Both the position numbers and the translations under genes were made by a program. Below are positions 5,045-9,015 of a stretch of 9,015 nt of DNA, one piece after another (position 1 is the stretch's first letter; every line of letters begins with the position of its first letter). The notes under the pieces are model-generated. The model saw only the letters and a list, made by a program, of their open reading frames with translations. It had not been told where the DNA came from and did not search any database. The stretch comes from Synergistaceae bacterium (GTDB taxonomy: Bacteria > Synergistota > Synergistia > Synergistales > Aminobacteriaceae): the NCBI GenBank assembly GCA_031289165.1, contig JAITPZ010000202.1, positions 1 through 9,015 of the forward strand. Reading direction: 5' to 3'.

Positions 5045-6922
5045 ATGCCGACAACCGAAAACAGACGTTCTCTCGCCCTGCTGTGGGAGCTCTCCCTCGG
5101 CGGCAGGGCGCTTTATTTCTTCTCTTTCGCGTCGATGCTGGCCGCGATTTTCTGCAGCTTCCTGCTGCCGCAGGTGGTGCGGTTTGTTGTGGACAGCGTG
5201 ATCGGGGGGCTTCCGGTGGCGGATATGCCCGTTCTGACAGCCCTTATCGAAAAAACGGGCCTTTCCGGCAGCCTTCAGACGCTGCGCGAGAACCGCGCGC
5301 TGATCGCCCTTCCGGTGCTGGGCATCGCCGTCGGCGGCGGAATCCTCGGCTTCGCGGCTCAGCGAGGGCTTGCCTGCGCGGCGGAAGGTCTGGTCCGGCG
5401 GCTCCGCGACAGGCTCTACTCGCACATTCAGAGGCTTCCCTACGAATGGCACATCGGCATACAGACCGGCGACATCGTCCAGCGTTGCACGTCCGACGTG
5501 GAGGTCGTGCGCAGTTTCGTTTCCAGCCAGCTTATCGAGATCGTTCGTACCCTCGCGCTGATCGCCTTCGCCTGCGTCATCCTCTTCTCCATGAACACGA
5601 CGCTGGCGCTGGCCTCGTTTGCCTTCCTGCCCGTGGTCTTTCTCTATTCCTTCCTGTTCCTTCGCAGGGCCACCGCGCGATTTCTCGACGCGGATGAGGC
5701 TGAGGGACAGCTTCTCGCCACAGCGCAGGAAAACTTTACGGGCGTCCGGGTCGTCCGGGCGTTCGGGCGCGAGCGGTACGAGGTCGATCGTTTCGACCGG
5801 CAGAATCGGCATTACGCCGAGCTGTGGATGCTGCTGGGGAAAATGCTCAGCACATACTGGGGCCTGGGCGACCTGCTGACCGGGCTTCAGATGATAACGA
5901 TCTGCGTCGCGGGGGCCTGGCAGGCCGCGGATGGAGGCGTCACGGTCGGCGAGTTCATCGTGTTTCTGACCTGTAGCTCGATGACCATATGGCCGGTGCG
6001 CAACCTGGGGCGAGTGCTCTCCGAGGCCAGCAAGACCGGCGTGTCGCTGGGGCGCATTCAGGAGATCCTGGACACGCCGCCCGAGACCGACCCGCCGAAC
6101 GCCCTCGAAACGCCGACAGAGGGAGACATCGAGTTCGATCACGTCAGCTTTTCGTACGGCGACGCCCCGGTCCTCCACGACGTTTCGTTCACAGTGAAGC
6201 GCGGGACCACGTTCGGTATTCTGGGCGCGACCGGCTCCGGAAAGACGACCATCGCCCACCTCCTCTGCAGGCTGTACGACCTCGGGGATAGAGAGGGCGA
6301 GATCCGAATCGGCGGAGTGGATATCCGGAAATACCGGCGTTCATGGTTGCGGGAGAACGTCGGCATCGTCCTCCAGGAGCCGTATCTTTACTCCCGTACG
6401 ATCCGCGAGAACGTCGCGTCGCTCTCTGTCGCGCGATATCCTGTGGAAAAGATCCGCGAGGCCGCCTCCACGGCGCAGATGGACGACGCCATAGAGCAGT
6501 TCTCGTCGGGATACGAGACCCTCGTCGGAGAGCGCGGGGTCACGCTTTCCGGCGGGCAGAAGCAGAGGGTGGCGATCGCCCGGACGATCCTCAGAAAGCC
6601 GCCGATCATGATCTTCGACGACTCGCTCTCCGCGGTGGACACCGAGACGGACGCGAAGATTCGCATGGCGCTGCGCCAACAGCTCGAGGGCGTCACCACC
6701 ATCATCATCGCTCACAGAATCGCCTCCATCTCGGGCGCCGACAGGATCATGGTCATGGAGAACGGCAGGGTCGCGGAGATCGGCTCGCCCGCCGAACTGA
6801 TGGAGCGGGACGGCATCTACAGGCGAATTCGCCGTATGCAGCAGAACGCGGAGGACGAAATCGAAAACGAGTCCGCCCCGGAAACGAGGAAGGGGAAGCC
6901 CGGAACGGAGGATAAAGCCTGA
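5045..6922 (+). CDS. ABC exporter half-transporter, subunit with degenerate ATP site (BmrC/TM287-like)
   Basis: The 625-residue protein fuses an exporter transmembrane domain (about 1-330, helices near 23-45, 87-108, 164-182, 185-206, 270-290 and 299-318) to an ATPase domain. Motifs: Walker A GATGSGKT (394-401), Q-loop Gln444, signature LSGGQ (501-505), Walker B IMIFDD (521-526), D-loop SAVD (529-532) and H-loop His557. The residue after the Walker B Asp, normally the catalytic Glu, is Asp526, so its own site should hydrolyse ATP poorly; the signature motif is perfect. This is the pattern of the non-catalytic partner in heterodimeric exporters such as BmrCD, LmrCD and TM287/288. It should pair with the next gene product, with which it overlaps by one base. 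The ribosome site (GAGATGAGAT, ending four bases before the ATG) is modest. The last 25 residues form a charged tail. The substrate (drug, lipid or peptide) is unknown. Confidence 0.97.
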   Translation: MPTTENRRSLALLWELSLGGRALYFFSFASMLAAIFCSFLLPQVVRFVVDSVIGGLPVADMPVLTALIEKTGLSGSLQTLRENRALIALPVLGIAVGGGILGFAAQRGLACAAEGLVRRLRDRLYSHIQRLPYEWHIGIQTGDIVQRCTSDVEVVRSFVSSQLIEIVRTLALIAFACVILFSMNTTLALASFAFLPVVFLYSFLFLRRATARFLDADEAEGQLLATAQENFTGVRVVRAFGRERYEVDRFDRQNRHYAELWMLLGKMLSTYWGLGDLLTGLQMITICVAGAWQAADGGVTVGEFIVFLTCSSMTIWPVRNLGRVLSEASKTGVSLGRIQEILDTPPETDPPNALETPTEGDIEFDHVSFSYGDAPVLHDVSFTVKRGTTFGILGATGSGKTTIAHLLCRLYDLGDREGEIRIGGVDIRKYRRSWLRENVGIVLQEPYLYSRTIRENVASLSVARYPVEKIREAASTAQMDDAIEQFSSGYETLVGERGVTLSGGQKQRVAIARTILRKPPIMIFDDSLSAVDTETDAKIRMALRQQLEGVTTIIIAHRIASISGADRIMVMENGRVAEIGSPAELMERDGIYRRIRRMQQNAEDEIENESAPETRKGKPGTEDKA

Positions 6923-8754
6923 TGCAGACCCGCGACGACGAGATATACAACAGGCCCTTCAACCTCGGAATATGGGCCGCGATGGGCCCCTTCTTCCGGC
7001 CTTACCGCAAAATGGTGGCGCGCTCGCTGCTCCTGATGCTGGTGTCCTCGCTGGTCGACGTTTTCATCCCGCTGTACCAGAAGTACTTTATCGACACCTT
7101 CATCTTCCCGCGCGGAACGGACGGCGCGGCCGCGGCCGCGGCGGTCGGCGTCGCCGCCGTGACCCTCAGCTTCGTGTGCGTCATCCTCTTCACGAGGACG
7201 GCTATACGCGTCGAGATGGGGTTCTCCCGCGACCTGAAGAAGGCCTGCTTCGACCACCTTCAGACGCTTTCGATCTCCTACTACAACGCCACGCCGGTCG
7301 GCTACATCATCGCGCGCGTTCTCTCGGACACCGACAAGATCGGCCTGCTGATCGCGTGGGGGCTCGTTGACCTGATGTGGGGGCTCTCCTACGTTGTTTT
7401 CGCCGTGACGGCGATGCTGCTGCTCGACTTCAGGCTCGGGTTGTGGCTCGCGGTGATGATGCCCGTCATGGCGGTGATCACGACATGGTTCCAGAACAGA
7501 ATTCTGCTCCACAACAGACGGGTGAGGCGCACGAATTCGCTCATCACGGGGTCGTTCAACGAGGGGATCCTCGGCGCGCGCACGTCGAAGACCCTCGTCA
7601 TCGAGGACGTCAACGCGGCGGAGTTCTCCGGGCTGACCGGCGAGATGTACCGCCACTCGATACGGGCGGCGACGCTGAGCGCCGTCTACACGCCCGTGAT
7701 GATGATCTTCGGCTCCGTCGCCGTCGCCATGATGCTCGTTCAGGGCTCCTCGTACGTGATGGAGGGCGTCATGGCGTTCGGCACGCTGTCGGCGATGATC
7801 TCCTACGCCATCAACATCTTCGAACCGATACAGCACCTGTCCCGCTTTTTCTCGGAGGCGACCGCGACGCAGGCGAACATCGAGCGGGTGGACGCCCTGC
7901 TGAAGCACGAGCCCGACATAACGGACTCCCCGGAGGTCACGGAGAAGTACGGCGACAGCTTCGACCCCAAACGGGAGAACTGGGAGCCGCTCCACGGCGA
8001 CATTCGCTTCGACGACGTCACCTTCAAATACCCCGACGGCGACGAGGTCGTGCTCTCGCACTTCACCCTGGACGTCCCGGCGGGAACCTGCGTGGCGATC
8101 GTCGGGGAAACGGGCGCGGGCAAGTCCACCCTGGTCAACCTCGTCTGCCGGTTTTTCGAGCCGACCTCCGGAAGGATCCTGATCGACGGCAGGGACTACA
8201 GGGAGCGTTCGCAGCTCTGGCTGCACTCGAACATCGGCTACGTCCTGCAGAGCCCGCATCTTTTCTCCGGAACGATCCGCGACAACATCCGCTACGGACG
8301 CCTCGACGCGACCGACGAGGAGATTATGGAGGCGGCCCGCCTCGTGTCGGCCGATTCCATTCTGGCGAAGCTGCCCCTGGGCCTCGACAGCGACGTCGGC
8401 GAGGGAGGCGATCACCTCTCGACGGGCGAAAAACAGCTCATCTCCTTCGCGCGCGCGGTGCTGGCCGATCCGCGAATCTTCGTCCTCGACGAGGCCACTT
8501 CGTCGATCGACACCGAGACCGAGCGCCTGATCCAGACCGCGATATCGAAAGTCCTGGTCGGCCGAACGTCCTTCCTGATCGCTCACCGCCTCTCGACAAT
8601 CCGGACCGCCGACCTGATTCTCGTGGTAAAGGACGGCAAAATCGTCGAACAGGGCGCGCACCGGGAACTCCTGCGCAAAAAGGGCGTCTACACGCAACTC
8701 TGGGCTATGCAGTACGAGGAGGACATCGTCCGGGGAAAAAAAGGGTGGTCGTGA
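6922..8754 (+). CDS. ABC exporter half-transporter, catalytic partner (BmrD/TM288-like)
   Basis: The 610-residue protein has the same fusion layout: six predicted membrane helices in about 30-310 and an ATPase domain from about 358. Motifs: Walker A GETGAGKS (395-402), Q-loop Gln443, signature LSTGE (499-503) in place of LSGGQ, Walker B RIFVLDE with catalytic Glu524, D-loop SSID (527-530) and H-loop His555. The Glu makes this the hydrolysing subunit, and its altered signature faces the degenerate site of the first subunit. The ATG shares its A with the upstream TGA stop, and GGAGG (6907-6911) lies ten bases before it, so production is coupled and near 1:1. An alanine-rich stretch (69-80) comes from a GC repeat at 7126-7140, inside the second helix region. 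No clear terminator follows. Multidrug export is the commonest role in this class, but lipid or siderophore export is possible. Confidence 0.97.
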   Translation: MQTRDDEIYNRPFNLGIWAAMGPFFRPYRKMVARSLLLMLVSSLVDVFIPLYQKYFIDTFIFPRGTDGAAAAAAVGVAAVTLSFVCVILFTRTAIRVEMGFSRDLKKACFDHLQTLSISYYNATPVGYIIARVLSDTDKIGLLIAWGLVDLMWGLSYVVFAVTAMLLLDFRLGLWLAVMMPVMAVITTWFQNRILLHNRRVRRTNSLITGSFNEGILGARTSKTLVIEDVNAAEFSGLTGEMYRHSIRAATLSAVYTPVMMIFGSVAVAMMLVQGSSYVMEGVMAFGTLSAMISYAINIFEPIQHLSRFFSEATATQANIERVDALLKHEPDITDSPEVTEKYGDSFDPKRENWEPLHGDIRFDDVTFKYPDGDEVVLSHFTLDVPAGTCVAIVGETGAGKSTLVNLVCRFFEPTSGRILIDGRDYRERSQLWLHSNIGYVLQSPHLFSGTIRDNIRYGRLDATDEEIMEAARLVSADSILAKLPLGLDSDVGEGGDHLSTGEKQLISFARAVLADPRIFVLDEATSSIDTETERLIQTAISKVLVGRTSFLIAHRLSTIRTADLILVVKDGKIVEQGAHRELLRKKGVYTQLWAMQYEEDIVRGKKGWS

Positions 8755-8937
8755 AATTTGAAACCACGGATGAAGGCGACAGCCGCCACGAAGACGGATG
8801 AAATCGTACGCCTTACGTGAAGCAGTTTTATGTCGTTTTCATAAACGGATCTCCTCTTTCAGAATGTCATTTTCACACACAGAGGAAACTCTCTCTAAAG
8901 TCGAACTGAGTAAGGAAAAATAGATGAAAAATTATAA
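8755..8937. other. Gene-free spacer downstream of the ABC genes with short repeats
   Basis: No convincing gene is present in these 183 bases, and composition falls from GC-rich to AT-rich along it. ACGGATGAA occurs at 8766-8774 and 8794-8802, each preceded nearby by CCACG or a similar string, reminiscent of dispersed intergenic repeats. A second pair of similar 14-mers begins ATGTC at 8830 and 8864 (12 of 14 bases alike). CGTA and TACG near 8805-8816 could form only a tiny stem without a T run, so I do not call a terminator. The stretch may be a former insertion site or decayed sequence next to the putative insertion sequence. Confidence 0.4.
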
Positions 8938-9015
8938 GAGCCTGTCTAAAAACTCCTATCTGTGATGTATATTAATGGTCAAAGCATACACAGAGGGGAG
9001 AGGATCAATGTGCGT
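8938..9015 (+). mobile_element. Putative left end of an insertion sequence (IS256-like), cut by window edge
   Basis: GAGCCTGTCTAAAAACTC at 8938-8955 resembles the terminal inverted repeats of IS256-family and similar elements, which often begin with G-rich bases, then CTGTC and an A-run. About 70 bases further a strong ribosome site (GGGGAGAGG, 8996-9004) precedes an ATG at 9008, the spacing expected between an IS terminus and its transposase start. The AT-rich flank 8930-8937 (AATTATAA) could be the target duplication, but the other copy is outside the window. The family assignment is from memory of terminus style; the opposite terminus and transposase are not visible. Confidence 0.45.
9008..9015 (+). 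CDS. Start of an unidentified gene, perhaps a transposase (8 bases visible)
   Basis: The ATG at 9008-9010 is preceded at three to eleven bases by the purine-rich GGGGAGAGG, the strongest ribosome site in this end of the window. Only two codons and two bases of the third are visible (Met-Cys, then GT), so the product cannot be identified. Position just inside a putative insertion-sequence terminus suggests a transposase. Confidence 0.35.

Noticed and set aside
4895..6259. 454-codon open frame antisense to the first ABC gene
   Set aside because: Opposite strand carries complete ABC exporter motifs; this frame shows no family features.
7126..7140. GCGGCCGC-type GC repeat
   Set aside because: It codes for part of an alanine-rich helix in the second ABC subunit and needs no separate explanation.
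6817..8697. 626-codon open frame antisense to the second ABC gene
   Set aside because: It mirrors a clear ABC gene, is rich in Arg, Asp, His and Glu without any domain, and is the expected by-product of GC-biased third positions.
8864..8923. 19-codon frame (starts MSFSHTEE) after the ABC genes
   Set aside because: No ribosome-binding site upstream, very short, and partly made of a local repeat.

Overview
The window is a GC-rich, gene-dense bacterial chromosome segment with ordinary Shine-Dalgarno starts (ATG and TTG) and sigma70-like promoters. The protein set (a DegS/DegU-like two-component pair, a ComEB-type dCMP deaminase, a short HD phosphohydrolase, a polysaccharide deacetylase and a heterodimeric ABC exporter) would fit an anaerobic Synergistota or a GC-rich Firmicutes-related lineage. 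That placement is a guess from protein style; there is no rRNA or other marker here.

Layout. Bases 1-4060 are read leftward. A minus-strand promoter at 4032-4059 drives dCMP deaminase (3964-3431) and an HD-domain hydrolase (3417-2842), 13 nt apart. After a 145-nt gap come a NarL/FixJ-type response regulator (2696-2058), a membrane sensor histidine kinase (about 1969-638) and a beta-CASP-type metallo-beta-lactamase-fold protein that starts inside the kinase stop codon (641 to beyond base 1). Bases 4089-8754 are read rightward: a membrane-anchored polysaccharide deacetylase (4140-4841), a 203-nt leader region, then two ABC exporter half-transporters (5045-6922 and 6922-8754) overlapping by one base. 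The last 261 bases hold a gene-free spacer and what looks like the left end of an insertion sequence (8938 onward).

How they work together. The kinase and regulator form one signalling pair, translationally linked to the MBL protein. The deaminase makes dUMP for thymidylate synthesis, and the HD protein next to it may also act on nucleotides. The two ABC subunits are an asymmetric pair: the first has Asp in place of the catalytic Glu and a perfect LSGGQ, while the second has the catalytic Glu and a degenerate LSTGE, so together they give one competent and one degenerate ATP site, as in BmrCD/TM287-288-type drug exporters.

The most interesting non-coding stretch is the ABC leader (4887-5044). 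It has an extended -10 promoter, a possible 15-codon leader peptide, a 20-bp tandem repeat whose copies can each pair with the same upstream segment, and a hairpin built from the second copy. This resembles attenuation control, but it is a hypothesis. No phage, CRISPR, tRNA or rRNA was seen.
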